A DNA stretch of 31,224 nt, taken from assembly GCA_002298165.1 (NCBI GenBank), contig DBMI01000116.1, positions 1 through 31,224 of the forward strand, written 5' to 3'. Of the stretch, positions 22,264 to 30,700 are shown piece by piece. Numbering within the stretch: the first letter of the stretch is position 1; each line of letters opens with the position of its first letter. The notes under the pieces are model-generated. The model did no database searches. It was not told the DNA's origin and was given only the letters and a program-made list of their open reading frames with translations. Origin of the DNA: Desulfarculales bacterium UBA702. GTDB lineage: Bacteria > Desulfobacterota > Syntrophobacteria > Syntrophobacterales > Syntrophobacteraceae. The translations under genes were made by a program, and so were the position numbers.

Positions 22264-22943
22264 TCAAGTCCTCCATTCTGGGAAAATGAATAATACTGGT
22301 CCGGGCCTGCGATGATAATGTGATCGTGTACCACGATATCGAGATCGCCCAGGATTTTCTTCAGCCTCAATGTGAGCTGCCTGTCCGCGGCGGAAGGTTG
22401 GGGACCGCCACCGGGATGATTGTGGGCGAGGATCACGGCTGTTGCGTGGTGCTTAAGGCAGGATTCGACAACAAGCCTTGGGAAGACAGCGGTTCGGTTA
22501 ACGCTGCCCTTTTGGACGTGCTCGACGGCAATCAGCCTGTTCTGGCTGTCCAGCGCGAGAATGCAGAAGGTTTCGTTTCTTTCGGTGCCAAGCAGGGCTG
22601 CAAGGTAGGCTACAGCGCTCTGTGTTGAACTAAAGGTCTCCTGCCGGGACCAGCGGCTTGACTGATAGGAATCGAGCAGCCGAGGAATCAGGCCCAGCAA
22701 TCCGGCTGCCCGCTCCCCGATTCCGGACACACGCCGCAGGGCGGCTGCGGGAGTATCCAGCACGGTGGCGAGATTATTACCGAATTCGTTTAAAAGAGCC
22801 TTGGCAATTGGCTTAACATCTTTTCTCGGTATCACATAAGTAAGCAGAAGCTCAAGGATCTCGTGCTCGTGAAACCCGCTCAGGCCGCTTCGCTGGAATC
22901 TCTCTCGCAGTCTCTGCCGGTGCCCCTCCGATTCGGTACTCAT
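22260..22943 (-). CDS. radC: RadC family JAB1/MPN+ domain protein
   Basis: This 227-residue protein has an N-terminal helix-hairpin-helix-like UPF0758 region (about 1-95, with RVSGIGERAAGLLGL) and a C-terminal JAB1/MPN+ metalloprotease fold with the zinc motif AHNHPGGGPQPSAADRQ, in which two histidines and the aspartate bind metal. RadC proteins were once linked to DNA repair but their real substrate is uncertain. The open frame runs on to 23174, but the first 77 residues of that longer reading lie over mlaC in another frame and have no RadC character, so I set the start at 22943. It starts 25 nt after mlaC and overlaps the downstream oxidoreductase by 4 nt. Confidence 0.92.
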   Translation of the reverse strand: MSTESEGHRQRLRERFQRSGLSGFHEHEILELLLTYVIPRKDVKPIAKALLNEFGNNLATVLDTPAAALRRVSGIGERAAGLLGLIPRLLDSYQSSRWSRQETFSSTQSAVAYLAALLGTERNETFCILALDSQNRLIAVEHVQKGSVNRTAVFPRLVVESCLKHHATAVILAHNHPGGGPQPSAADRQLTLRLKKILGDLDIVVHDHIIIAGPDQYYSFSQNGGLE

Positions 22944-22968
22944 AGGCGGGCCATTCTCATATCTTGGT

Positions 22969-23604
22969 TCAGGAACTGGTGGCCACTTCCACTTTGTCGC
23001 GCATTCTCCTGAGTAAACTGTCAAAACTCTCGTTTGCGAGAATCGAGGCAAACTGGCTGCGGTAATTGTCCACGAAACTGATGCCCTCGACCACAACGTC
23101 GTAGGCTTTCCACTGAGCGCCGTCCTGGTGCAGCCGGTATTCGATCTGGTAGACCTGGTTATCATGAGTGGCAACTCTCGTCTTTACCACCGCATAATCG
23201 CCGTCAATCTTTTCACCATCGTACAGGATCTGCTCGTTTGTACCCGTATATTTCTCCACCCGACTGATGTAGGTGTTAAAAAGGAGCTGTTTGAAAAGCG
23301 CAACGAATTGCTGGCGTTTTTCTGGAGACTGCTCCTTCCAGGGTCGCCCAAGGGCCCTTTTTGCCATCTCCTCGAAATTGAAATACTCGTCCACAATACT
23401 AAGTATCTCCCCTTTGCGCTGGCGCAAAGCCGGGGATTGGCCGCTCTGGGTTGAGCGAAGTATCTTGAGCGCTCTTTCCGTACCGGACTGGATCACTGCG
23501 ACGGGTCCAGGAGCAGCGGCGATCGTCCACTGGGGCACAAACACCACCAGAAAGAGAAATATGGATATCCTGAAAGCCTTACCTTTCCCCACTCTGTAAT
23601 GCAT
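22969..23604 (-). CDS. mlaC: MlaC/Ttg2D-type periplasmic phospholipid-binding protein
   Basis: MlaC carries phospholipids across the periplasm between the outer membrane MlaA complex and the inner membrane MlaFEDB transporter. From the ATG at 23604 this is a 211-residue protein with a signal peptide (about 1-30, ending IAAA) and the typical EYFNFEEMAKRALGRPWKE and GVSFVDNYRSQF-like (here GISFVDNYRSQF) segments. The longer open frame to 23715 is rejected because AGGAG lies 6 nt before the 23604 ATG and the signal peptide starts there. No mlaD, mlaE, mlaF or mlaA gene is nearby, so it is an orphan at the head of the radC-qor-ABC run. The tail is complete. Confidence 0.9.
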   Translation of the reverse strand: MHYRVGKGKAFRISIFLFLVVFVPQWTIAAAPGPVAVIQSGTERALKILRSTQSGQSPALRQRKGEILSIVDEYFNFEEMAKRALGRPWKEQSPEKRQQFVALFKQLLFNTYISRVEKYTGTNEQILYDGEKIDGDYAVVKTRVATHDNQVYQIEYRLHQDGAQWKAYDVVVEGISFVDNYRSQFASILANESFDSLLRRMRDKVEVATSS

Positions 23605-23814
23605 TCTATTCTCCTGTTGGATAATTCGGTAGAGCGCACCACCCCGGAACGGCCCACGCGCTCTATCGGCCCGATTTGGCTGGGCAGTATATCTCCGCCG
23701 TTTTGTCCGTGTCAATGACGCTGCATGTCCGGGCGACGGGCATCAATCTAAATATCGGTTGAGTTCCGGAAAAGTCGATAAATAATGTATTTTTTATATA
23801 AAAATACCTGACAA

Positions 23815-24306
23815 CTACGAAGAAAATACTTTCTCGATGTCCTGCAGTACAGCCTCGCTCATGCCAAAGTCTCTCGCCTTCTGCACCGGCATTAGAGCAA
23901 AAACACCGCCCGCCCTCGAACAAAGCCTTCCCTCTGAATCATAGAGCAGAGCCTCCATCACCGACTCCCGCTCGCTTTTACTCGACAAACGTCCCTCTAC
24001 CCTTATTTCCCTTCCTGCATACACCGGCTTTAGAAAATCCACGGAAATCGACTTGGTCAGAGGAAAGCACTTAAGGAGATATATTGTCGACCACCCCATA
24101 ACCTCATCCAGCATTGTGGTTATCACACCCCCATGCACCAGGTCCTGCCAGCCGCAAAGGTGTGCGGGCACTGTTACCCACGAGAAGAGCGCCTTCCCGT
24201 CAGTGTGGAAGCGCATCTGAAGACCTGAGGAGTTTAACGGACTGCAACCGAAACAATTGTGATTCTCCCTCACCGGGAGAGCTTTTAAATTTCGTTTGAT
24301 ATCCAT
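23815..24306 (-). CDS. PaaI/hotdog-fold thioesterase
   Basis: This 163-residue protein is a hotdog-fold acyl-CoA thioesterase of the 4HBT/PaaI group. The N-terminal NHNCFGCSPLNSSGLQMRF segment (15-33) is typical of THEM4-like members. The active-site region VHGGVITTMLDEVMGW (57-72) carries the HGG loop and the catalytic aspartate or glutamate. The central strand SVDFLKPVYAGREIRVEG matches the family. It is probably cytosolic. It starts with ATG at 24306 and a weak ribosome site. It is separated by about 210 bp from mlaC, so it is likely transcribed alone. Substrate unknown. Confidence 0.85.
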   Translation of the reverse strand: MDIKRNLKALPVRENHNCFGCSPLNSSGLQMRFHTDGKALFSWVTVPAHLCGWQDLVHGGVITTMLDEVMGWSTIYLLKCFPLTKSISVDFLKPVYAGREIRVEGRLSSKSERESVMEALLYDSEGRLCSRAGGVFALMPVQKARDFGMSEAVLQDIEKVFSS

Positions 24307-24650
24307 GGTTCCAACTATAGTATGGATTTTTAGATTGTTTCTTCTATTCCGGGATTTCTAGGATCTTCCCCCGCGACGTTCCAACCCTATAAGACCACCT
24401 CATAAGATAAACTTAAAACGCCTTTGAATCCAAACACATTAATCGCAGTGCCCCTGCATCAGGAGTCTGTCGGAAGAGCGCCTGAGCCTTTATCACTGCG
24501 GGATTTCGGGCAATTGACATTCCATTTTTCAATGCATAACTGATATTTAGTACGGGTTATCACTTGAGAACCGCTACCGTCCTTAAGCGGAAAACAATTT
24601 ATGACTGCAAAATTAGCAACAGTTTTTATGTTGGAAAGGAATTGCGCACC
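24307..24650. other. Non-coding stretch before the small hypothetical gene
   Basis: These 344 bp hold only a candidate promoter for the gene at 24651 (24514-24542) and a weak 5-bp hairpin near 24572-24591. An in-frame upstream ATG at 24564 has no ribosome site. I see no RNA gene or other coding sequence. Confidence 0.4.
24514..24542 (+). promoter_or_regulatory. Candidate promoter of the gene at 24651
   Basis: A perfect -35 TTGACA (24514-24519) is followed after 17 bp by TAACTG (24537-24542), a poor -10. If real, the leader is about 100 nt. Confidence 0.35.
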
Positions 24651-25022
24651 ATGGAAGAACAAAAGAAACACGAAACATCCGGCGGCGGCCTTGGCGTGGG
24701 GCTTGGTGTCGACCTAAACCTTAAGCTCGGCCAAATCAGGGAATTGGTTCATACACTAAACAGCGCCCTGAGTGAAACAGCCGGGACAGTGACGGGTATA
24801 GTAGGCGATCTCGCCAATAAAATTAAGGAGTTCGGACCTAATTTCAAAAAAGAGGCCCAGCAGGGCGGATACGAAGATGAATACAACAATTTGGTATCCA
24901 ACCTCCGTGAGGCGGCAAACCGTGGTGAGGCCGAAGCCCGCAACCTTCTGTCAGAAATGGGTGAGAGCGTGGAACATGCCGGTCACTCCATGAAGGAACA
25001 GGGCAAAGAAGAACCGCACTAG
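24651..25022 (+). CDS. Small hypothetical protein, glycine-rich N-terminus and amphipathic helices
   Basis: I do not recognise this 123-residue protein. It is soluble, acidic and without signal peptide or membrane segment. Residues 10-24 alternate glycine and valine/leucine (GGGLGVGLGVDLNLKLG), which may be a flexible or beta segment. Residues 25-67 and 75-105 look helical and alternate hydrophobic and charged residues. The tail is charged (MKEQGKEEPH) with two histidines. The open frame begins at 24564, but the ATG at 24651 has GGAAAGGA 10 nt upstream and gives a clean start. Codon use resembles the neighbours. It lies alone, divergent from the thioesterase and convergent with the kinase gene. 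Confidence 0.6.
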   Translation: MEEQKKHETSGGGLGVGLGVDLNLKLGQIRELVHTLNSALSETAGTVTGIVGDLANKIKEFGPNFKKEAQQGGYEDEYNNLVSNLREAANRGEAEARNLLSEMGESVEHAGHSMKEQGKEEPH

Positions 25023-25192
25023 ATTTGCTGGTGGAACCGGGCACCAAAAATCCCCGCATAATAAATACGAGAGTGGACCAGTTTACTTCTCGAAATAATC
25101 ACCACCATGGGTATTGAGCCGGCCCGGAAGTCCCGAGGCCGGCAAATTCTATTTCCGCACGAACCTGCAAAACCAATATTTGCCAAACGCGA

Positions 25193-26884
25193 TCAGATGC
25201 TTGGGTTTCTCGGCTTTTTTTTCATCCTCTCGTCACTAAGAAGTATTGCGCCTGCCAGCAGCAATCCTCCGACCGCTGCAATGAAGAAGAATATTATGGC
25301 AATGCCGGGATAGCCGAAAATAGTGAAGTGAGGAGTTTGAACCTGCATAAGCAAGGCCGCCCCTATTATCACTGCGCCAAGAATCAATCCCACGGTCAGC
25401 CGATTGGCGATTTTTTGTAGCCCTGTCATAAGGTATTTCTCGTCAATAGCGTCGACGTTGACCCGAAATTGATTGTCCGCCAATGAATCGGCAATTTTAC
25501 CGATGTGTCTTGGAAGCGTTTCGAAGAGTTCTTTCGAATCTATCAGCATTTCATAGAGGCTTACGACCGAGATTTCCTTGCGCAGCCGTTGCCTGAACAG
25601 CTTTGGACCATCGCGCCTGATTGCGGAATTGGGATCGAAATCCGGCGCCAATCGCCTGCCTATCTCGTCAAGGTTGAGCAAGCACTTTCCAAGCATGGCC
25701 AATTCGGCCGGAAAGCGGAACCCGCTCGCCCCTGCAGTATGTAAGACTTCCAAGATCACACGCCCAACCGCTATCTGCCCAAGCGTGGCTCTCTGGTATC
25801 GTAGGACGAGTTCCTTAACATGTCTCGAGAACTCGGCTTCATCGAATTCGGGCGTTTTTTCGCCTATCTCAACCAGATAGCCGACTGCTTCCTCGGCCCT
25901 GCCCTCGCTGATCGCCAGAGTAAGTCTCAGCAACAGCCTCTGTAAGCCTTCTGAAATACGAGCTACCATTCCCAGGTCTATCAGCGCTATCCTGCCGTCA
26001 TCGGTCAGGAAAACATTTCCGGGGTGAGGGTCCGCATGATAGAAGCCATCGACCATTATCTGCTGGAGATATGCCCTGAAAAGCTCTTCGGCAAGATGGG
26101 CGCCGTTCACCTCCAGCCGCCTCAGCGGTGCAATGCTCGTGACCTTCCGCCCAACGATCAAGTCCATGGTCAGGACTTTTGAGGTAGTGAGTTCATTAAC
26201 CGGTGAAGGTATGACTATTGACGTATAATCTTTGAGATTTTCAGCCAGGGTGACAAGGTTTCTCGCCTCCTGCCTGAAATCAAGTTCTTTGATGATTGCG
26301 CTGCGGAACTCGCCTATCGTCGCGTGGAGCATTAATCTTCTAGCCGCATCAATATGCCTGTCCAGAAAAGAGGCAACCTCCAGGAAGACCTCCAAATCCC
26401 GCACTATCTGTCCGGTTATCCCCGGTCTTTGAACCTTTACCGCAACCTGGCGTCCGCCGCGCAGAACCGCCCGGTGCACCTGCGCGAGAGAGGCCGCGGC
26501 TATGGGTATTCTGTCAAATTCGGAAAACAGTTCCGAAATCGGCGAGCCAAGCTCGAAGGCGATTATTTGTTCGATGCTTTCGAAGGGGAACTCTTCGGCC
26601 TTGTCCTGCAGGCGCGAGAGGGTTTCTATCAATTCCGGTGCAAGCATATCTGATCGGGTGGAGAGGAATTGGCCCAGTTTCACGAATGTTGGACCAAGTC
26701 TTTCAAGCTCCCTCGGAAGTTCCTTCATTTTGCGCATCGTTTTAGGGTTGGGCGAGCCCCCATTCCTGCTGACCTGCCCTTCGCCACCAGCGGCTGATAT
26801 CATTTCAGACCGGCCGTATTTGAGTAAAAGCCGCGCCAGGTCCTTGTAGCGCTTAAGATAATCCGGATTAAGAGAAAGGCTCAT
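25193..26884 (-). CDS. ubiB: UbiB/AarF/ABC1-family atypical kinase
   Basis: This 563-residue membrane-associated kinase-like ATPase belongs to the family that supports quinone biosynthesis or lipid homeostasis. Motifs visible are VKLGQ (68-72, the KxGQ motif), the alanine-rich nucleotide loop AAASLAQVH (129-137), invariant lysine K150, E200, catalytic HADPHPGN (283-290, aspartate D285) and the DLG triad at about 303-305. Two C-terminal membrane segments (about 500-520 and 525-550) are typical of bacterial UbiB. The ATG at 26884 has AAGGA about 7 nt upstream. No ubiquinone or menaquinone biosynthesis genes are nearby, so the substrate pathway is inferred. Confidence 0.88.
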   Translation of the reverse strand: MSLSLNPDYLKRYKDLARLLLKYGRSEMISAAGGEGQVSRNGGSPNPKTMRKMKELPRELERLGPTFVKLGQFLSTRSDMLAPELIETLSRLQDKAEEFPFESIEQIIAFELGSPISELFSEFDRIPIAAASLAQVHRAVLRGGRQVAVKVQRPGITGQIVRDLEVFLEVASFLDRHIDAARRLMLHATIGEFRSAIIKELDFRQEARNLVTLAENLKDYTSIVIPSPVNELTTSKVLTMDLIVGRKVTSIAPLRRLEVNGAHLAEELFRAYLQQIMVDGFYHADPHPGNVFLTDDGRIALIDLGMVARISEGLQRLLLRLTLAISEGRAEEAVGYLVEIGEKTPEFDEAEFSRHVKELVLRYQRATLGQIAVGRVILEVLHTAGASGFRFPAELAMLGKCLLNLDEIGRRLAPDFDPNSAIRRDGPKLFRQRLRKEISVVSLYEMLIDSKELFETLPRHIGKIADSLADNQFRVNVDAIDEKYLMTGLQKIANRLTVGLILGAVIIGAALLMQVQTPHFTIFGYPGIAIIFFFIAAVGGLLLAGAILLSDERMKKKPRNPSI

Positions 26885-27116
26885 TCCATTTCCTTAAAGT
26901 GAACAAAAGCATTATCACCGAGTAGCTTAAAGTCTCTACCTGCCAGAAAAGCTAATGACTGCGGGGAGAAAAATAAACATTTTGCCCGCTGCAGCCAGCC
27001 TGCCCTTACGACTCTCCCAGAGCACCCCCCGCCCGGAATATCTATATTAAAGGTACGCCCTGATAGACCCCCGCCGGAGATCTTTCAGGCTCCAACAACA
27101 AAAAGGAGGTGGATAA

Positions 27117-27986
27117 ATGGTCCCCGGACCTGCAAAACCAGAAAAAGTACCCCCTCAACAACAGGAAAGACAGCCGGGAATCGAAAGTGAGATGGTCCCT
27201 CGCCCGCAGTCCGACGACCCGAGATTTCGCGGTAAAAAAAAGCTCGAAGGTAAAGCGGCATTAATAACGGGAGGAGACAGCGGAATAGGCCGTGCGGTAG
27301 CGGTGGCATTTGCGCAGGAAGGAGCCGATGTTGCCATAGTATATTTAAACGAGCACGGCGATGCAGAGGAAACGGTCAGGATGGTCGAAAACGAAGGCAG
27401 GCGCTGCATCAGGATTTCAGGCGATGTCGGGGACGAGAATTTCTGCCGGGAAGCTATCGAAAAAACTGTCCGGACATTCGGGAAAATTGACATACTCGTA
27501 AATAATGCTGCCGTGCAGTTCTATACCGAGAGTATCGAAGAGGTCACATCGGAGCGTTTGGAGCAGACCTTCCGCACCAACATATTCTCTCATTTCTATA
27601 TGGTTAAGGCGTCCATAAAACACTTGAAGGAAGGCAGCACCATCATCAACACTGCTTCAGTGACAGCCTACAAGGGAAACCCGAAGCTTCTCGAATACTC
27701 ATCCACCAAAGGGGCGATAGTTGCCTTTACACGCTCCCTGGCACTCGCTCTTGCAAAAGACAAGATCCGGGTGAACGGGGTGGCGCCCGGACCGATCTGG
27801 ACACCTCTTATTCCAGCCAGCTTTCCCAAAGACTACGTTGCCAACTTCGGAAAAAACACAGCCATGCAAAGACCCGGTCAACCCGAGGAGGTCGCCCCGG
27901 CGTATGTCTTTCTGGCCTCGGACGATTCCTCCTACATGACAGGGCAGATCCTGCATCCAAACGGCGGAACAATCGTTAACGGGTAG
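27117..27986 (+). CDS. SDR family oxidoreductase (YghA/GSP39-like)
   Basis: This 289-residue short-chain dehydrogenase of the classical type has cofactor motif TGGDSGIG (51-58), NNAA (129-132), catalytic S181, and Y194-x3-K198. The proline- and glutamine-rich N-terminal 45 residues are characteristic of the YghA/general-stress-protein-39 branch, annotated in various genomes as glucose-1-dehydrogenase-like or aldehyde reductase. The real substrate is not known here. It has an ideal ribosome site AAGGAGGTG 6-8 nt before the ATG, so high expression is likely. It converges on the cardiolipin synthase gene, with only 12 nt between the two stops. Confidence 0.9.
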   Translation: MVPGPAKPEKVPPQQQERQPGIESEMVPRPQSDDPRFRGKKKLEGKAALITGGDSGIGRAVAVAFAQEGADVAIVYLNEHGDAEETVRMVENEGRRCIRISGDVGDENFCREAIEKTVRTFGKIDILVNNAAVQFYTESIEEVTSERLEQTFRTNIFSHFYMVKASIKHLKEGSTIINTASVTAYKGNPKLLEYSSTKGAIVAFTRSLALALAKDKIRVNGVAPGPIWTPLIPASFPKDYVANFGKNTAMQRPGQPEEVAPAYVFLASDDSSYMTGQILHPNGGTIVNG

Positions 27987-27998
27987 CTTCAATTACCA

Positions 27999-29414
27999 CT
28001 ACAGGATCGGGCTCAAGATCTTTAGGATGTCATCCCTGGTCTTCTTTAACAGCGAGCGGCGGCGCCACCTTAGCGGATCGAGCGGATCGGATTGCGCAAT
28101 GTAGCGGAGCTGCTTGGCCCTGAGCCGCTCTGTGAATTCGTGCCCGTATAGAATCAGGCTTAGTTCCGAATGCAGGAAAAACGACCGGCGGTCGAAGTTA
28201 GCTGTTCCGATGACGGAGATTGAGTTGTCCACGGTCATGGTCTTTGAGTGCAGCAATCCCCGGTGAAAGTGTATGTTCATTCCGGAATCCACCAGGGAGG
28301 TAATGTAGGCGCGGGCAACAGCACCTATTACAGGATGATCGGTATGGCGAGGTATCAGCAGCTCAATTCTCGTGCCCCTGAGGCCGGCAAGGTACAACGC
28401 CACGCGGAAAGGCTCGTCGGGGATGAAATAGGGCGAGCTTATTATAATCTCTTCTCGTGCCGACGTAATTATGGCAATCAGTATGTCCCTCAGAGCGGAA
28501 TTGGGGTCTGTTGGACCTGTCGGGATTACCTGCACTGGAACTTCTCCGTCCTTGTCCTGAGCCGGAAAGAATTCCTCCCCTTCCAGCATTTCACCGGACG
28601 AAAGATACCAGTCCTCGACGAAAACCATCTGGAACTGGGCCACCACAGGGCCCTTAATTCGGACCATTATGTCGTGCCAGGCATCGGCGCGGGCACTGTC
28701 GTAGTCCTTTAGTTCTATATTCTGCGATCCCGTGAAAGCGATTCTTCCGTCTACGACGAGAAGTTTACGATGGTTTCGCAGGTCAAGCCGCGTATGGTGC
28801 CTTCGGAACGGATTGATGGCCATTAAATCGTGGAATTCCACTCCGCGCTCCCGCATCCATCTCCCGAGTTCGCGCGCAAGCGACCGGGACCCGAATGCAT
28901 CCACCACCACTCTTACCCGCACCCCCCTTGCCGTTGCCCTGCCCAGAGCCTCGGCCACGAGCCTGCCCAGAGCATCGTCCTGGAAGATATAGAAAAGCAG
29001 ATGAACGTGGTTTACAGAAGAATCTATGTCCTCGATCATACGGTCGATTACGTCAAACCCGTCATCCAGGACTTCAACCGAGTTTCCCTGCGCTGCAGGC
29101 AAACAGGACAGCCTCTCCGTTATGCGGTCCAGTGGCACATCGGTCCGGACTGGGGCATAGTTAAGATGCGCCCCCCCGGCATGGGTCGGATGAGTCGAGC
29201 GGATCTCGGTTATTCGCTGGCAGTAGTTTTTGGCGAGGCGACGGATAACCCTGTTTTCACCGAACAGGAGATATACGGCGAGCCCGAGCCAGGGCTGAAA
29301 GAAAAGAAATATGAGCCAGGCAAGCGCGGCCGTGGGCAGGTGCCTTTTCGCGATTACCGGCAGCATCAAAACAGGAATCGCCCAACCCATTATTGTCAGT
29401 ATGACTGAAGCCAA
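27999..29414 (-). CDS. cls: Cardiolipin synthase (phospholipase D family)
   Basis: This inner-membrane enzyme joins two phosphatidylglycerols into cardiolipin. The open frame extends to a TTG at 29513 (504 residues), but that codon lies in the terminator hairpin and has no ribosome site. Starting at TTG 29414, behind GGAG with 6-7 nt spacing, gives about 471 residues and puts the first membrane segment at the N-terminus as in Cls family members; GTG at 29426 is an alternative. In the long numbering, membrane segments are about 38-56 and 61-84, and the two HKD motifs are H248-x-K250-x4-D255 and H422-x-K424-x4-D429, the second followed by GTANFDRRS. Family assignment is firm, and the start is an inference. 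Confidence 0.9.
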   Translation of the reverse strand: MASVILTIMGWAIPVLMLPVIAKRHLPTAALAWLIFLFFQPWLGLAVYLLFGENRVIRRLAKNYCQRITEIRSTHPTHAGGAHLNYAPVRTDVPLDRITERLSCLPAAQGNSVEVLDDGFDVIDRMIEDIDSSVNHVHLLFYIFQDDALGRLVAEALGRATARGVRVRVVVDAFGSRSLARELGRWMRERGVEFHDLMAINPFRRHHTRLDLRNHRKLLVVDGRIAFTGSQNIELKDYDSARADAWHDIMVRIKGPVVAQFQMVFVEDWYLSSGEMLEGEEFFPAQDKDGEVPVQVIPTGPTDPNSALRDILIAIITSAREEIIISSPYFIPDEPFRVALYLAGLRGTRIELLIPRHTDHPVIGAVARAYITSLVDSGMNIHFHRGLLHSKTMTVDNSISVIGTANFDRRSFFLHSELSLILYGHEFTERLRAKQLRYIAQSDPLDPLRWRRRSLLKKTRDDILKILSPIL

Positions 29415-29511
29415 GACAAACTCCACTTCATGGTGAGCCAAGGGATCACACGCAGTAAATATAAATCGGGTTTTTGTATTAGCAGGGGATTTACTCGAAT
29501 TTTCATCGATC

Positions 29512-29543
29512 AAAAAAAGGGCCGGTTTCCCGGCCCTTTTTTT
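29512..29543 (-). terminator. Rho-independent terminator after the DUF2231 gene
   Basis: A perfect GGGCCGG/CCGGCCC stem with a 4-nt loop, extended by 6-7 A-T pairs, is followed by a run of U on either strand. On the minus strand it lies about 70 nt past the DUF2231 stop. It touches the longest possible start of cls. Confidence 0.88.
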
Positions 29544-29611
29544 TAGACCTTAATCAATGTACACGAGGATTGAGACAAGCCGTCAAAACTCAACTATTGC
29601 CATATTTCCCA

Positions 29612-30115
29612 TCAGACCGTCCGCTTGCCGTACTCGTTTGTCTCCATCAAGCAGCGCTCTTCGGGTGGGGTGAATTCCACACCCACATGATGGTTCTGTA
29701 CGAGAGTCCAGCCGAAGTACCCGGCCGAAATCGTAGTTATAAAACCGATCAGGGGCAGAATTATGGCGCCTCTCATTACCGGCGCAACAGACCCCCACTG
29801 CCCCACGTTAAGGAAGAAGCAGATCAGGAAAAGAATTAACGAGATCGTATTCAAAGTCATGTGCTTTATACCGGTTCGGGACGCACTGCTTCCGCTCGGG
29901 ATGCCCAGGCTCCAGTCAAGAAAGCCGAAAATGGCTGCGACAACGGCCATTACGATTCCAGCGAGGTTGGCCGCTATTCCCACTCTGAACCAGAATGGGG
30001 ATCCGGAAAAAGCATAGATTATGAACGCAAAAAGGGTTGAGGTATAGAACACGATTGGAAAAGGTATCAGCATGGGGTGAACGGGATGCCCCATGATTTT
30101 GATTTTGCTGTACAT
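29612..30115 (-). CDS. DUF2231 membrane protein
   Basis: This 167-residue integral membrane protein has about four membrane segments and an N-terminal GHPVHPMLIPFPIVFYTST signature that marks DUF2231. The cluster of histidines near the membrane edge suggests metal or heme binding, but this is inference; the family has no established function. The frame runs upstream to 30316, but the ATG at 30115 has GGAGGAATTCC directly before it, which is an excellent ribosome site, and the extra upstream residues show no family character. The C-terminus carries TPPEERCLMETNEYGKRTV. It precedes a strong terminator and lies 180 bp after the PRC-barrel gene. Confidence 0.88.
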   Translation of the reverse strand: MYSKIKIMGHPVHPMLIPFPIVFYTSTLFAFIIYAFSGSPFWFRVGIAANLAGIVMAVVAAIFGFLDWSLGIPSGSSASRTGIKHMTLNTISLILFLICFFLNVGQWGSVAPVMRGAIILPLIGFITTISAGYFGWTLVQNHHVGVEFTPPEERCLMETNEYGKRTV

Positions 30116-30129
30116 GGAATTCCTCCTTA

Positions 30130-30149
30130 GAAGAAGTCCAGGAGAGGAC
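30130..30149. repeat. 7-bp hairpin upstream of the DUF2231 ribosome site
   Basis: GAAGTCC and GGACTTC pair around a 6-nt loop just upstream of the GGAGG site of the DUF2231 gene. It may influence access of ribosomes, but evidence is only the dyad. Confidence 0.35.
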
Positions 30150-30248
30150 TTCCTCGAATTATCATTATCCTGGTCGGAAAAGCTGCTTGTTTGTCTGTAA
30201 GATAAGAATATGAATAGAATTGTAAACTGAAACATGAGGCACGCGCAG

Positions 30249-30285
30249 GTGATAAACAGGACCTGAGAGAGGTCCCATTTATCAC
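30249..30285. repeat. Two-part hairpin between PRC-barrel and DUF2231 genes
   Basis: An 8-bp outer stem (GTGATAAA with TTTATCAC) and a 6-bp inner stem (GGACCT with AGGTCC) are separated by a symmetric 2x2 internal loop and closed by a 5-nt loop. It begins 12 nt past the PRC-barrel stop and has no U-tract, so it may be an mRNA 3'-end stabiliser or RNase-processing site rather than a classic terminator. Confidence 0.55.
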
Positions 30286-30297
30286 ACCGATTGGTAA

Positions 30298-30675
30298 CTA
30301 CACGGTTGATTCCCAATAGGGCTTATAGCCGTAGTGCTCGTAGATAGCCTGCCCCCACCCTCTGTCGGCCATATCGGGCCAGTTATTCTTGTCGAAGCCG
30401 GAGGCCTTCTCCAGCTTTTCTTTTGGAACATTCAGTATGAAGGTCTTGTTATCTTCATCAAGTTGCAGAGCTTGGATCGGGATTGCAAAGAGCTTGTCTC
30501 CAAAGCCCAAAAAACCGCCGAAAGAGAGTACCGCGTATGCTATGCAACCGCTGTTGAGGTCGATCATGAATTCCTCGATTTTTCCAAGGTCTTCCCCTTC
30601 GGGATTCGTCACCCTGTCGCCTACAAGCGTGGATGCTGACATGACTCGCCTTATATCGGTACCTTTAACTTCCAT
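30298..30675 (-). CDS. PRC-barrel domain protein
   Basis: This 125-residue protein has a PRC-barrel domain at about 10-85, with GDRVTNPEGEDLGKIEEFMIDLNSGCIAYAVLSFGG as the hallmark strand-turn pattern. An extra C-terminal 40 residues (ASGFDKNNWPDMADRGWGQAIYEHYGYKPYWE) are common in the single-domain bacterial proteins of this group. PRC barrels occur in RimM and photosynthetic reaction centres; this one is probably cytosolic and its role is unknown, often stress-linked by context. Shine-Dalgarno GGAGG lies 8 nt before the ATG. An inverted repeat precedes it (30701-30724) and a two-part hairpin follows it. Confidence 0.9.
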   Translation of the reverse strand: MEVKGTDIRRVMSASTLVGDRVTNPEGEDLGKIEEFMIDLNSGCIAYAVLSFGGFLGFGDKLFAIPIQALQLDEDNKTFILNVPKEKLEKASGFDKNNWPDMADRGWGQAIYEHYGYKPYWESTV

Positions 30676-30700
30676 GCTGTTACCTCCACAATATTTTTAG

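Noticed and set aside
22944..23174. N-terminal extension of RadC by 77 residues
   Set aside because: It overlaps mlaC out of frame and has no RadC similarity; the start at 22943 gives the family's normal length.
25107..25313. 68-codon plus-strand open frame after the small hypothetical gene
   Set aside because: It overlaps the 3' end of the UbiB gene, has no ribosome site and no family character.
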